Positions 1-9,018 of a stretch of DNA of 64,000 nt are shown here, piece after piece. Position numbers and translations under genes: made by a program. Source of the DNA: Sinorhizobium meliloti. Lineage in GTDB: Bacteria; Pseudomonadota; Alphaproteobacteria; Rhizobiales; Rhizobiaceae. The stretch lies in contig NZ_CP141213.1 in the NCBI RefSeq assembly GCF_035610345.1, forward strand, positions 744,001-808,000. The letters are read 5' to 3'. Positions within the stretch are counted from its first letter, which is position 1, and each line of letters opens with the position of its first letter. The notes beneath the pieces are model-generated. The model had not been told where the DNA came from. It searched no databases and saw only the letters and a list, made by a program, of their open reading frames with translations.

Positions 1-1
1 G

Positions 2-361
2 TTGCTTCTGAATACCATCAACGGGGTCAAGGAAGTGGATTCGAAGCTGATCGAGATGGCGCGCGTCTATGGCGCGTCGCGTCTCACTGTGTTCCGTCGC
101 GTGGTTCTTCCGGGCGCCGTTCCTTCGATCTTCGTCGGCCTGCGCCTGAGTGCGACGACTGCCCTGCTGCTGCTCATCGCATCCGAGATGATCGGGGCCA
201 ATAAGGGCATCGGGTTCCAGGTCATGAACGCCCAGTACAATTTCCAGATTCCCCTGATGTTCGCGGCGATCTTCATTCTCGCCGGGCTGGGGCTCGTCTC
301 CAACTACGCGCTGGTCTTTGCGCAGCGCCGCCTCTGCCGCTGGAGCGACGCCTCGAACTAG
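2..361 (+). CDS. ABC transporter permease, SsuC/TauC type (5' end cut off by window)
   Basis: Inner-membrane permease of a nitrate/sulfonate/taurine-type (NitT/TauT) ABC importer. Only the C-terminal 119 residues are present because the gene runs off the left edge, so the in-frame TTG at position 2 is not a credible start. The visible part contains the EAA loop that contacts the ATPase (around ARVYGASRLTVFRRVVLPGA), followed by hydrophobic segments typical of BPD_transp_1 domains. A matching periplasmic binding protein and an ATPase follow on the same strand, so the three form one importer. The substrate cannot be read from the sequence; sulfonates, taurine, nitrate and pyrimidine precursors are all used in this family. 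Confidence 0.88.
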   Translation: MLLNTINGVKEVDSKLIEMARVYGASRLTVFRRVVLPGAVPSIFVGLRLSATTALLLLIASEMIGANKGIGFQVMNAQYNFQIPLMFAAIFILAGLGLVSNYALVFAQRRLCRWSDASN

Positions 362-362
362 A

Positions 363-406
363 GCAATTCCAGAAAAAGTGCGCAGCGGCCTTCCGCCCGG
401 AATTGC
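363..406. repeat. Rhizobial intergenic palindrome (GCAATTCC...GGAATTGC)
   Basis: Outer arms GCAATTCC (363-370) and GGAATTGC (399-406) enclose an inner hairpin GCGG-CCTT-CCGC (385-396). The wording matches a palindromic element that I recall as common between genes in Sinorhizobium, Rhizobium and Agrobacterium. It lies just after the permease stop codon and before the binding-protein gene, inside what otherwise looks like one operon. Confidence 0.6.
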
Positions 407-457
407 GGCAAAACGGCCTCGACATTCGAAACTTCCAGATCATGGAAAAGGTGACAT

Positions 458-1450
458 ATGACGATTTCCATTCGCGCCCTCGCATTCGGCAGCCTGTTGT
501 CGATCGGGCTTTCCAGCCTTGCAGCAGCAGAAGCTCCGGAACCGGTGACGCTGCGGTTCCTCGCGAGCCAGGGCAGCCTGTCGCCGCACGAACTCGCCTA
601 TGAGCTCGGCTATTTCGACAGCCTCGGCATCAGGCTTGAGAATGTCGGTTATGCGGGAGGCGGGCCCGCATCCCTGTTCGCGCTTGCCTCCGGCAGCGTC
701 GACATCGGCTCGGCGGCGACCGCAGCCGTCATCAACTCGATCGCCGGCGGAAACGATTTCGTCGCGGCCTTTCCGACCAACGGCATCAACGAGCAGGTCA
801 AGAGCATATTCTACGTGCTCGACGACAGCCCGATCAGGTCCATCGAGGACATCGCAGGTAAGACGATTGCGGTGAATACGCTCGGGGCGCATCTCGACTA
901 TGCGGTACGCGAGGCGCTGCACAGCAAGGGTTTGCCCGAAAACGCAGCAAACCTCGTCGTCGTACCCGGGCCGCAGCTCGAACAGACGCTCCGGTCGAAC
1001 CAGGTCGACATCGCCGCCGTGGGATACTGGCAGGCGACCTTCAACGGCCAGATCTTGGATCACGGCGGGGTGCGCGCGGTCTTCGACGACACGGATGTGC
1101 TCGGCGAAATTGCCGGCGGTTTTGCGGTTCTCAGGCGGGATTTCGTCGAAAAGAATCCGGAGGCCGCCAAAAACTTCGTTGAACAATCCGCGCGCGCCGC
1201 CGACTGGTCACGCGAGCATCCGGAAGAAGCGCGCGCCGTGCTCGCCCGTATTCTGACCGAGCGCGGCGAAAACGGCGATCTCGCGAGGCATTGGACGGGA
1301 TTCGGTCTACGAAAGGGCGCGCAAGCGACCGAGCGCGATCTGGATTTCTGGATCGGCGTTCTCGAACGCGAGGGCAGCCTGCCGCAGGGCAAATATAAGG
1401 TTTCCGATCTTCTGTTCCGGCCGGACGCGACGTCCGCCGCGGCGAATTGA
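458..1450 (+). CDS. NitT/TauT-family periplasmic substrate-binding protein
   Basis: Periplasmic solute receptor for the flanking permease and ATPase. The 330-residue protein opens with a signal peptide (hydrophobic core about residues 5-22, cleavage near AAAEA) and continues as an SsuA/THI5-like (NMT1) type 2 binding fold. Family hallmarks include the 'LRFLASQGSLSPHELAYELG' start of the mature protein, 'SGSVDIGSAATAAVINS' about 90 residues in and 'TIAVNTLGAHLDYAV' near residue 135. A ribosome site (GAAAAGG) precedes the ATG by a few bases. Aliphatic sulfonate, taurine and nitrate receptors share this fold, so the ligand is unassigned. Confidence 0.88.
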   Translation: MTISIRALAFGSLLSIGLSSLAAAEAPEPVTLRFLASQGSLSPHELAYELGYFDSLGIRLENVGYAGGGPASLFALASGSVDIGSAATAAVINSIAGGNDFVAAFPTNGINEQVKSIFYVLDDSPIRSIEDIAGKTIAVNTLGAHLDYAVREALHSKGLPENAANLVVVPGPQLEQTLRSNQVDIAAVGYWQATFNGQILDHGGVRAVFDDTDVLGEIAGGFAVLRRDFVEKNPEAAKNFVEQSARAADWSREHPEEARAVLARILTERGENGDLARHWTGFGLRKGAQATERDLDFWIGVLEREGSLPQGKYKVSDLLFRPDATSAAAN

Positions 1451-1460
1451 GGGGGTGAAA

Positions 1461-2231
1461 ATGGCTGAAGTCAGAAGCCTGCGCAAAGGGGAGGTGGCGT
1501 TGCGCGATCTCTCGAAATCCTTCCGGATCAACGGGCGGCGGCTCAGCGTCCTCAGGAACCTCAATCTGGACATCCGGTCCGGGGAATGCCTTGCAATCGT
1601 CGGGGCGAGCGGATCGGGCAAGACGACATTGCTGCGGGTTCTCGCGGGTCTCGAAACGGCCGATGCGGGCCGGGTATTGATCGACGGCCGGCCGGTTGCC
1701 GGTGTCGGCAAGGAGCGCGCCGTCATTTTCCAGGAGCCGCGGCTGCTTCCCTGGCTGACGGTTCTCGGCAATGTGGCCTTCGGCCTGAAGGTGCGAGGCG
1801 AGGATTCCGGACGCGCCGAGGAGCTTGCACGTCACTACATTTCGCTTGTCGGCCTTGCCGATTTCCAGGATGCCTATCCGAAGCAGCTTTCCGGTGGAAT
1901 GGCGCAGCGGGTCGGGCTTGCGCGAGCGCTGACGGTAAAGCCCGAGATCCTGCTGCTGGACGAGCCGCTGGGCGCCCTCGATGCGATGACGAAACTGACG
2001 ATGCAGCAGGAGCTCGAGCGCATCTGGCGGGAGGAGAACGTGACGATGGTTCTGGTCACGCATGATCTCGAGGAGGCCATCTATCTGGCGGATCGTGTCC
2101 TGGTACTGCCGAAGCAACAGGACGGAGCGCCGAGAGTGATCGACATCGACTTGCCCCGGCCGCGCGATCGCAGCGGCGCACGCTTCGTGCGCTACAGGCA
2201 GGAACTGCTTCGGGAATTCGGGCTGCACTGA
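1461..2231 (+). CDS. ABC transporter ATP-binding protein, SsuB/TauB type
   Basis: Cytoplasmic ATPase that powers the SsuABC-like importer encoded just upstream. It shows Walker A GASGSGKTT near residue 50, Q-loop region 'VIFQEPRLLPWL', signature LSGGMAQR, Walker B ILLLDEPLGALD and H-loop 'VLVTHDLEEAIYLADRV'. The QEPRLLPW stretch and the length of 256 residues are typical of the SsuB/TauB/NrtD group. The ATG at 1461 is preferred to the in-frame GTG at 1455, because the ribosome site GAGGGGG (1449-1455) would overlap that GTG and lies five bases before the ATG. Only 10 bases separate it from the binding-protein gene. Confidence 0.9.
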   Translation: MAEVRSLRKGEVALRDLSKSFRINGRRLSVLRNLNLDIRSGECLAIVGASGSGKTTLLRVLAGLETADAGRVLIDGRPVAGVGKERAVIFQEPRLLPWLTVLGNVAFGLKVRGEDSGRAEELARHYISLVGLADFQDAYPKQLSGGMAQRVGLARALTVKPEILLLDEPLGALDAMTKLTMQQELERIWREENVTMVLVTHDLEEAIYLADRVLVLPKQQDGAPRVIDIDLPRPRDRSGARFVRYRQELLREFGLH

Positions 2232-2250
2232 CGCAAGCGCGCTTCCTCCA

Positions 2251-2284
2251 TAACCCCCCGGACAAAACAATAACCGGGGGATTA
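2251..2284. terminator. Inverted repeat after the ABC operon, possible terminator or operator
   Basis: Arms TAACCCCCCGG (2251-2261) and CCGGGGGATTA (2274-2284) pair with one C-A mismatch around an A-rich 12-base loop. It begins 20 bases after the ATPase stop. There is no U-run, so a regulator site for the downstream importer is an alternative. Confidence 0.4.
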
Positions 2285-2320
2285 TGGATTTCCGCCCATA
2301 TTTCATTTTTGCATCACCGT

Positions 2321-2349
2321 TTGACATGGCAGACTGCCCGCTGTCGATT
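2321..2349 (+). promoter_or_regulatory. Possible promoter of the LivK-like gene
   Basis: A perfect -35 hexamer TTGACA (2321-2326) is followed after 17 bases by a weak -10 TCGATT (2344-2349). It lies 60-90 bases before the binding-protein start in the only sizeable gap upstream of that operon. The -10 is poor, so this is tentative. Confidence 0.3.
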
Positions 2350-2409
2350 GCGATTGATGTAAAAGGAAGCGATGCCGGCCGGGAGTAGCGGCGTCGCGGG
2401 GGAGGAAAT

Positions 2410-3582
2410 ATGACAAGGCTCATTCTGGCCGCGCTCGCGGCTCTGGCAACGAGCGTCGCGGCGCAGGCGGATACGATCAAGGTCGGCGTCGTCGGACCGT
2501 TTTCCGGTCCCTTTGCGCTGCAGGGCAAGAACTTCAAGGCAGGCATCGACGCCTATATGGCGGTGAACGGCGCCAAGGTCGGCGACGACGATATCGAAAT
2601 CCTATACCGCGACGTGCCGCAGGCGGACCCGGCGCAGTCCAAGGCGCTGGCGCAGGAGCTGGTCGTAAAGGAAGGCGTGCAATATCTCGCCGGCTTCTAT
2701 TTCACGCCCGACGCGATGGCCGTCACGCCGCTGCTCGAGCAGGCGAACGTGCCGCTGGTGATCATGAATGCCGCCACGTCGGCGATCGTCACCAAGAGCC
2801 CGCTCGTGGTGCGCACCTCCTTCACGCTCTGGCAGACATCCACGCCGATCGCCAAGGTGGCGAAGGATGCCGGCGTCTCGAAGATCATCTCCGTGGTCAG
2901 CGATTACGGTCCGGGTGTCGATGCGGAGAACGCATTCAAGGCCGGCTTCGAGGCGGTGGGCGGCGAGATCGTGGAGGCGATCCGCATGCCGCTGTCGACC
3001 AACGATTTCTCGCCGATCATGCAGCGCATCAAGGATTCCGGTGCCGAAGGCGTCTTCGCCTTCCTGCCGTCCGGCCCGACGACGCTCGGCTTCGTCAAGG
3101 CGTTCAACGAAAACGGCCTCAAGGATGGCGGCATCAAGTTCTTCGCGCCGGGCGACCTCACCCAGGAGTCCGACCTGCCGGCGCTGGGCGACGCCGCGCT
3201 CGGCCTGCAGACGACCTTTCACTATGCCGTTTCGCATGACTCGCCGGAAAACAAGGCCTTCGTCGAGGCGGCCGCCAAGGCGATCGGCAATCCGGCCGAG
3301 CTCTCCTTCCCCGCGGTCGGGGCCTATGACGGCTTGCATGTCATCTACAAGATGATAGAGGCGACGGGCGGCGAGCAGGATGCTCAGAAGGCGGTCGATG
3401 CCGTGAAGGGGCTCTCCTGGACAAGCCCCCGCGGGCCGGTTTCGATAGATCCCGAATCGCGCCATATCACTCAGAACATCTATCTGCGCGAGGTCGCCAA
3501 GGCCGATGACGGAACCTATTACAACAAGGAGATCCAGACCTTCGAGAAACAGGGCGATCCGGGTCTTGCCGCGGTGAAATGA
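2410..3582 (+). CDS. Branched-chain amino acid-type ABC transporter substrate-binding protein
   Basis: Periplasmic receptor of the HAAT/Liv family, 390 residues. A signal peptide (about residues 1-20, ending VAAQA) precedes the type 1 periplasmic fold starting 'TIKVGVVGPFSGPFALQGKN', the usual Peripla_BP_6 opening. Other marks are 'VKEGVQYLAGFYFTPDAMAV' and 'VPLVIMNAATS', which form part of the ligand pocket. A ribosome site GGGGGAGG lies just before the ATG. It leads a five-gene set with livH, livM, livG and livF on the same strand. Members of this family carry leucine, other amino acids, amides or aromatic acids, so the ligand is not fixed. Confidence 0.9.
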   Translation: MTRLILAALAALATSVAAQADTIKVGVVGPFSGPFALQGKNFKAGIDAYMAVNGAKVGDDDIEILYRDVPQADPAQSKALAQELVVKEGVQYLAGFYFTPDAMAVTPLLEQANVPLVIMNAATSAIVTKSPLVVRTSFTLWQTSTPIAKVAKDAGVSKIISVVSDYGPGVDAENAFKAGFEAVGGEIVEAIRMPLSTNDFSPIMQRIKDSGAEGVFAFLPSGPTTLGFVKAFNENGLKDGGIKFFAPGDLTQESDLPALGDAALGLQTTFHYAVSHDSPENKAFVEAAAKAIGNPAELSFPAVGAYDGLHVIYKMIEATGGEQDAQKAVDAVKGLSWTSPRGPVSIDPESRHITQNIYLREVAKADDGTYYNKEIQTFEKQGDPGLAAVK

Positions 3583-3708
3583 TCGGCGGCCATCATCTCG
3601 ACCGGTTCATAGGAGCCGCCGTATGCGACGGCTGCACTGCTGGTTCGGCGGGAGCCTTCCGGAATGAGGATAAAGGGTGAAGCCTTGCCACATCGTTAGG
3701 ATGCGCTC

Positions 3709-4572
3709 ATGCAAACCATCTCCAGCATAGCCGTCGATGCGCTCGCCTATGGCATGGTGCTGTTCGTGATCTCGATCGGCCTTTCGGTCACGCTCGGCCT
3801 CATGCGCGTCGTCAATCTTGCCCACGGCGCCTTTGCGATGATCGGCGGCTATATCGCATCCTATGCGGCGCGTGATCTCGGGCTCGGCTACGGGGTCGCG
3901 GTGCTGATCGCGGTCTTCGGCACGATCGTCATCGCCATCCCGATCGAGCGCCTGCTCTACCGCCGCATCTACGGTCAGCCGGAGCTGACTCAGGTGCTGA
4001 TGACGATCGGTATCACCTTCTGCATCATCGGCATTGCCAACTACGTCTTCGGCCCGACTCTCAAGACGATCCCGCTACCGCCGAGCCTCGAGGGCTCCGC
4101 CGATCTCGGCTTCCGTTCGATCGCCGTGCACCGGATCTTCGCGATCGTCTGCGGCCTCACCGTTGCCGGAGCCCTCTGGTTTGCCATCGAGAAAACCGCC
4201 TTCGGGGTCAAGCTCCGCGCCGCCGTCGACGATGCGGCGATGGCGGCGGCACTCGGAGTGCGCACGGAGGTCGTCTATGCCGTGAGTTTCGCCGTGGCCG
4301 TGGGGCTTGCCGCGTTCGGCGGCGTCGTCGGCGCGGAACTGCTGCCGGTCGAGCCCTATTATGCGCTCAGATACATGGTCACCTTCCTGGTGGTCGTTTC
4401 CGTCGGCGGTGCGGGGTCGATCCCAGGTGCACTTGCCGCCTGTCTCCTGCTCGGCGGCATCGATACGACAGGGCGCTATCTGATGCCGGAATTCGGAGAG
4501 TTCTTCTTCTATCTCGCCGTCATCGCCATAGTCTGCGTGTTTCCGCGCGGCCTTGCCGGGAGGATGAAGTAG
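3709..4572 (+). CDS. livH: Branched-chain amino acid-type ABC permease LivH
   Basis: One of two inner-membrane permeases of the importer that starts at 2410. The 287-residue protein is almost entirely hydrophobic with about eight membrane helices. It carries LivH hallmarks: 'MVLFVISIGLSVTLGLMRVV', 'NLAHGAFAMIGGY' near residue 35 and 'FLVVVSVGGAGSIPGALAA' near residue 230. It is separated by 126 bases from the binding protein and abuts livM, so the permeases and ATPases probably form a tightly coupled unit. The symbol reflects family membership and does not prove leucine transport. Confidence 0.9.
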   Translation: MQTISSIAVDALAYGMVLFVISIGLSVTLGLMRVVNLAHGAFAMIGGYIASYAARDLGLGYGVAVLIAVFGTIVIAIPIERLLYRRIYGQPELTQVLMTIGITFCIIGIANYVFGPTLKTIPLPPSLEGSADLGFRSIAVHRIFAIVCGLTVAGALWFAIEKTAFGVKLRAAVDDAAMAAALGVRTEVVYAVSFAVAVGLAAFGGVVGAELLPVEPYYALRYMVTFLVVVSVGGAGSIPGALAACLLLGGIDTTGRYLMPEFGEFFFYLAVIAIVCVFPRGLAGRMK

Positions 4573-5580
4573 GTGACCATGGCAACGATGAACGAAGCAG
4601 CCACGGCACTTTCTGCGGGCAGGCGGGGGTTCGGCCGCGATCTTGCCGGCCTCGCCGTGATCCTCGTGCTGGCCGCCATCGGCTACCTCCTCTTTCCGAA
4701 CAATCTCGCGCTGCTCACCCGCATCACCGCGATCGCGCTGCTGGTCCTCTCGCTCGATCTCGTCACCGGCTATTGCGGCGTCGCGACCCTCGGCCATGCC
4801 GCTCTGTTCGGCAGCGGCGCCTATGCCGCCGGGATCGCGGCCGTGCATTTCGGCATTACCGATCCGCTCCTCATGGTCGCCGCCGGTATCCTCGGCGGTG
4901 CGGTGGCGGGGCTCGCCTGCGGGGTCGTGATCCTTCGGGCGCACGGTCTCCCGCAGCTCGTGCTCTCGATCGCGCTCATCCATCTCTTCCATGAATTCGC
5001 CAACAAGGCCTCGTCCTGGACGGGGGGAAGCGACGGACTGGCCGGCATCGCGCCCGATCCGCTCATCGGTCTCTTCGCCTTCGACCTCTGGGGCCGCACG
5101 GCCTATGTCTTCGGCGTCGTGCTGCTCGCAATCGTCTTCGTGCTCCTGCGCCTCGTCGTGCGCTCGCCCTTCGGCATGCTCTGCCGCGGCATCAAGGAGG
5201 ACTCGATCCGCATTCGGGCGATGGGCGCGTCGCCGACGATCGCCATCCTCAAGATGTATGTGATTTCCGGCGCCGTCGCCGGCGTCGGCGGGGCGCTCAA
5301 CGCCGTCTCGACCCAGGTCGTCGGTCTCGACAGCCTCTCCTTCACGCTCTCGGCCGAAGGCCTGGTCATGCTCGTGCTCGGCGGTACCGGCTCGCTCTTC
5401 GGGGCGCTTACCGGCACGATCGTCTTCATGTTCTTCGAAGACCTCGTCTCGGCGGCCAACCCGTTCCATTGGCTGACCATGGTCGGGGCCCTGTTGATCG
5501 CGGTCGTGCTCTTTGCGCCGAAAGGGCTTTACGGCACGGTCGCAGAAATCCTCGCGCGGCGAAGGGAGGCGGGCCGATGA
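4573..5580 (+). CDS. livM: Branched-chain amino acid-type ABC permease LivM
   Basis: Second inner-membrane permease of the Liv-type importer, 335 residues with about nine membrane helices. LivM signatures are 'SLDLVTGYCGVATLGHAALFGSGAY' (opening part), 'SPFGMLCRGIKEDSIRIRAMG' (the EAA-like cytoplasmic loop) and 'GLVMLVLGGTGSLFGALTGT'. It begins directly after the livH stop, either at GTG 4573 or ATG 4579; the ATG is more usual but both share the same upstream purine-rich site. Its last codons overlap the livG start by four bases (ATGA), a sign of translational coupling. Confidence 0.9.
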   Translation: MTMATMNEAATALSAGRRGFGRDLAGLAVILVLAAIGYLLFPNNLALLTRITAIALLVLSLDLVTGYCGVATLGHAALFGSGAYAAGIAAVHFGITDPLLMVAAGILGGAVAGLACGVVILRAHGLPQLVLSIALIHLFHEFANKASSWTGGSDGLAGIAPDPLIGLFAFDLWGRTAYVFGVVLLAIVFVLLRLVVRSPFGMLCRGIKEDSIRIRAMGASPTIAILKMYVISGAVAGVGGALNAVSTQVVGLDSLSFTLSAEGLVMLVLGGTGSLFGALTGTIVFMFFEDLVSAANPFHWLTMVGALLIAVVLFAPKGLYGTVAEILARRREAGR

Positions 5581-6341
5581 GCGCCATATTCGAAGCCAGA
5601 AATCTCAAGCGCTCCTTCGGCGGTCTCGCCGTCACCAACGATGTCAGCCTTTCCATGGCGCCGGGCGACCGCGTCGCCCTGATCGGCCCCAACGGTGCCG
5701 GCAAGACGACCTTCGTCAATCTCGTCACCGGTAATCTGAAGCCGGATGCCGGAGAGGTGCGGATCGGCGGCGAAACCGTCACCCATATCGGCGCGATCGG
5801 CCGCGTCCGCCGCGGCCTCGTGCGTTCGTTCCAGGTGACGCGCCTTTTCCAGGACATGACGCCCGCCGAGCACGTGGCGCTCGCGATCCTGCAGCGCGAC
5901 GGCCGGGCGGGCCGCATGTTCGGCAATTTCCTGGCGATGCCCGGGGTGATGGCAGAGGCCGGTAGCCTGCTTGGCAAGCTTGGCCTGCGCGATCTGGCGC
6001 ACCGGCCGGTGCGCCAGATCGCCTACGGCCAACAGCGGCTGCTGGAGATCGCGGTGGCGCTGGCGCTCAAACCTAAGGTGCTGCTGCTCGACGAGCCGGC
6101 AGCCGGCGTGCCGCAGAGCGACACGGGCCGCATCGAGCAGGCGCTCGCCGAGCTTCCCGATGACCTTGCCGTCCTGATGATCGAGCACGACATGGATCTC
6201 GTCTTTCGCTTCGCCAAGCGCGTGATCGTGCTTGCTGCCGGCATGGTCATCTTCGACGGCTCTCCAGCCGACGTCACCAAAGATCCGCGTGTGCGCGAAG
6301 CCTATCTCGGGAGCTATGCCGATGCCGGCAGCGCCGCTTGA
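5577..6341 (+). CDS. livG: ABC transporter ATP-binding protein LivG
   Basis: First of the two ATPases of the Liv-type importer, 254 residues. It shows Walker A GPNGAGKTT near residue 39, the LivG-type signature 'IAYGQQRLLEIA' (in place of LSGGQ), Walker B VLLLDEPAAGV and H-loop 'VLMIEHDMDLVFRFAKRV'. The start is set by the ATGA overlap with livM; the open frame extends further upstream but that part lies inside livM. The C-terminus is the usual LivG tail ending in 'REAYLGSYA'. It overlaps livF by about 26 bases. Confidence 0.92.
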   Translation: MSAIFEARNLKRSFGGLAVTNDVSLSMAPGDRVALIGPNGAGKTTFVNLVTGNLKPDAGEVRIGGETVTHIGAIGRVRRGLVRSFQVTRLFQDMTPAEHVALAILQRDGRAGRMFGNFLAMPGVMAEAGSLLGKLGLRDLAHRPVRQIAYGQQRLLEIAVALALKPKVLLLDEPAAGVPQSDTGRIEQALAELPDDLAVLMIEHDMDLVFRFAKRVIVLAAGMVIFDGSPADVTKDPRVREAYLGSYADAGSAA

Positions 6342-7038
6342 GGTCGACAATCTCTCCGCCGGCTATGGGCCGACGCGGGTGCTGGAGGGGATTTCCTTTT
6401 CGGTGCCTGCCGGCGCGCGGCTTGCGGTTCTCGGCCGCAACGGCATGGGCAAGACGACGCTGCTCGCTACGCTCGCCGGCCAGACGCGCCGTTACAACGG
6501 ACGCATCCGTATCGGCGAGGCCGACGTCACCACGCTGCCGAGCGCATCACGCGCGTTGAAAGGCCTCGGCTTCGTGCCGCAGGCGCGCTGCGTCTTCCCG
6601 TCGCTGACGGTTGAGGAAAATCTCTTCGTCGGTCTCAAGGGCCGGCCGAAGACGGCGCTGAGCGAGGCCTATGAGATGTTCCCGCGCCTCTACGAGCGGC
6701 GCCGAAACCTCGGCTTGCAGCTTTCCGGCGGCGAGCAGCAGATGTTGTCAACCGCCCGCTCGATCCTCGGCCGCCCCTCGGTCCTGCTGCTCGACGAGCC
6801 GCTCGAAGGACTGGCGCCGGTCATCTGCGAGGAACTGATGAAGGCTTTCGCCGAGCTCGCGAAGACCGGCGACATGACCATCCTGCTGGTGGAGCAGCGC
6901 ATCCAGAGCGCCCTCGATTTCGCCGACCGGGTGATCATCCTGGAGCGCGGCAGGCTCGCCTGGAGCGGAACGCCGGAGGCGCTGGCGAAGGAGCAGGCCA
7001 CGGTCGAGCGGCTGCTGGGGGTCGGCGGCTTGCATTGA
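6316..7038 (+). CDS. livF: ABC transporter ATP-binding protein LivF
   Basis: Second ATPase of the importer, about 240 residues. It shows Walker A GRNGMGKTT, 'GLGFVPQARCVFPSLTVEENL' (the typical LivF Q-loop region), signature LSGGEQQML, Walker B VLLLDEPLEGLAP and 'ILLVEQRIQSALDFADRV'. Two adjacent ATG codons (6316 and 6322) are possible; both lie inside the end of livG, so translation is probably coupled. It is the last gene of the operon. The next gene is convergent and begins only 30 bases away, with no strong hairpin between them. Confidence 0.92.
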   Translation: MPMPAAPLEVDNLSAGYGPTRVLEGISFSVPAGARLAVLGRNGMGKTTLLATLAGQTRRYNGRIRIGEADVTTLPSASRALKGLGFVPQARCVFPSLTVEENLFVGLKGRPKTALSEAYEMFPRLYERRRNLGLQLSGGEQQMLSTARSILGRPSVLLLDEPLEGLAPVICEELMKAFAELAKTGDMTILLVEQRIQSALDFADRVIILERGRLAWSGTPEALAKEQATVERLLGVGGLH

Positions 7039-7068
7039 GCGCCAAGCCCGTGATTTGCCCCTTATCCG

Positions 7069-9018
7069 CTATTTCAGCAGCCGTTCCCGCTCGCGCTCGT
7101 AATAGCGCGCGAGCGACGGCAGCGCCGCCTTGAGTTCATCGAACAAACCGTCATCGGCAGCGATCTCGCCGCTGTATTTCCCGGCGAGGTAGGCGCGGTG
7201 GCGTGCGAGCGTCGGTTCCGAAGCCCCGTCGACCAAGGTGAAGACGGGGGAGACCGTGCTGCGTCCCTTGACGGTGATGCGGTCGAGCTCGGCAACCGCA
7301 AATTTCAGGGAGGCGAGTGTTGCAGTACGCTCGCCGAGGAGCAGCGGCACACCGTAGTCCTTGGAGGCACCTTCGAGGCGGGAGGCGAGATTGACGGCAT
7401 CGCCCAGCGCCGAATAATCGAAGCGGCGGGCCGAGCCCATATTGCCGACGACGCATTCGCCCGTGTTGATGCCGATGCCGATCCTCAGCGCCTTCGGCGG
7501 ACGCCCCGCCGCTTTCGCCTCGGCTTCCAGCTCTGCGTTGAGACCGCCGAGGGCGGCAAGCATGTCGCGCGCCGCCTGAACCGCATGGACGGCATGGTCC
7601 GGATCGTCGAGTGGAGCGTTCCAGAAGGCCATCAGGCAGTCGCCGATATATTTGTCGATCGTGCCGCGTCGGTTGAGCACCGCCTCCGAAAGAGGGGTCA
7701 GGAGCCGGTTGATGAGTGTCGTCAGTCCCTCCGGATCGTCCTTCATGTCCTCCGATATGGTGGTGAAGCCGCGAACGTCGCAGAAGAGAACGGTGAGTGT
7801 CCGCCTTTCGCCGCCAAGCTTCAGCTGGGATGGGTCGCTTGCCAGCCGCTCGACGAGGGCCGGCGAGAGATACCGCGCGAAGGCACGGGTGATTTCCCGC
7901 CGCCGCCGCCGTTCGTCCGCGTAGTCGAGGCCCGCCTGCCCTACCGCCACGGCGAGAAAGGCAAGTGCCGGGGCGAGGGGCGAGACGAACGCATGGCCGA
8001 GGCGCATCAGGCCGTAGCTTGCAAGAAAGATCAGAGTAAGGGCGAGGGCGCCGTAACCGAGCGTCTTCCAGCTCGTCGACCTGAGAACGGCAAGGGCTGC
8101 GGCCAGGCTGGCGAGGATGATCGCCGCGATGGCAATGCCCGCGCCCGCCTGCCTGACGAACAGCCGGTGCACGAGATTGTCGTAAATGGTCGCCTGGATT
8201 TCGGCACCGGCGACGCGGCCGCGTGAGAAGACCGTGTCGGAGGTGGGGAAGGCATCGACGCCACCGCCCGCGATGGTGGGCGCGTTCTGCAGGCTCAGGC
8301 CCACGATGACGACCCTGTCGCGGAAGGTGCCCTCCGGCAGGAAATTCTCAGGGTCGAGCGCCTGATAATAGGAAACGGTCGGATAGGTCCGGGCCGGGCC
8401 GAAGGTCTGCATCAGCGCCTTTCTCGGCGGCACCGCCGGGTCGGCGCCGGCGACGGTCGCGAGCATTGCGGCGAAACCGTCCGGATAGGCGGGGATCTGC
8501 CGGAGCGCTCCGTCGCCGCTGAGGCCGACCGAGGCGATGCCGACCTTCGCGCCCCGTGCCAGAAAGGCGGGAAGAGGCTCGGTCCTGACGAACTGCTCTG
8601 CCTGCGGTGTCCGGATCAGCGTCTCGTCGCCGGCAAGCACCACATCGGGCCCGAGAACTTCGGCGAGCGCCTGATCGTTCTCCGGCGCGGCGGCCGGTTC
8701 GGCGAAGATCACGTCGAGGCCGATCGCCCGGGCGCCGCCAGCCCTCAGGGCTTCGATCAGGCGGGCGTGCAGCGCGCGCGGCCAGGGCCATTGACTGCCG
8801 ATCTCCGCCATCGAGGGTTCGTCGATGGCGACGATGACCGGGCCGTCTTCCGGTAGCGATGGCCGGCCGACGATCGAGAGATAGTCATAGGCGCGCAGGT
8901 CCACCAGCGACCACGTACCGGTCAGCGAGACAGCCGAGACGAGGGCGGCCACGACGGTCGTCAGGGCGGCAAGCTTTATCCGCCGGGAGGAAAGGCGAAG
9001 CTCGCGCGAGTCGCTCAT
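7069..9018 (-). CDS. CHASE2-domain class III adenylate cyclase
   Basis: Membrane-bound cyclase, 649 residues. An N-terminal helix (about 14-34) leads into an extracytoplasmic CHASE2 sensor (about 35-300, with 'DYLSIVGRP' and 'VIVAIDEPSMAEIG'), then about three membrane helices (about 300-375) and a cytoplasmic cyclase domain (about 407-590). Catalytic residues are intact: metal-binding D414 (FCDVRGFT) and D460 (YIGDCLMAFW), adenine-selecting K456 and D534 (FDYSALGD), and transition-state N543 and R547 (NLASRLE). The K/D pair indicates ATP to cAMP rather than GTP. The start codon overlaps the stop of the upstream FecR/TPR gene (TGATG), so the two are translated together. The CHASE2 signal is unknown. 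Confidence 0.93.
   Translation of the reverse strand: MSDSRELRLSSRRIKLAALTTVVAALVSAVSLTGTWSLVDLRAYDYLSIVGRPSLPEDGPVIVAIDEPSMAEIGSQWPWPRALHARLIEALRAGGARAIGLDVIFAEPAAAPENDQALAEVLGPDVVLAGDETLIRTPQAEQFVRTEPLPAFLARGAKVGIASVGLSGDGALRQIPAYPDGFAAMLATVAGADPAVPPRKALMQTFGPARTYPTVSYYQALDPENFLPEGTFRDRVVIVGLSLQNAPTIAGGGVDAFPTSDTVFSRGRVAGAEIQATIYDNLVHRLFVRQAGAGIAIAAIILASLAAALAVLRSTSWKTLGYGALALTLIFLASYGLMRLGHAFVSPLAPALAFLAVAVGQAGLDYADERRRRREITRAFARYLSPALVERLASDPSQLKLGGERRTLTVLFCDVRGFTTISEDMKDDPEGLTTLINRLLTPLSEAVLNRRGTIDKYIGDCLMAFWNAPLDDPDHAVHAVQAARDMLAALGGLNAELEAEAKAAGRPPKALRIGIGINTGECVVGNMGSARRFDYSALGDAVNLASRLEGASKDYGVPLLLGERTATLASLKFAVAELDRITVKGRSTVSPVFTLVDGASEPTLARHRAYLAGKYSGEIAADDGLFDELKAALPSLARYYERERERLLK

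Noticed and set aside
4075..5469. A 464-codon open frame on the minus strand opposite livH and livM
   Set aside because: The product is almost only Glu, Asp, Arg, His and Gly, typical of the complement of a membrane-protein gene; livH and livM are intact.
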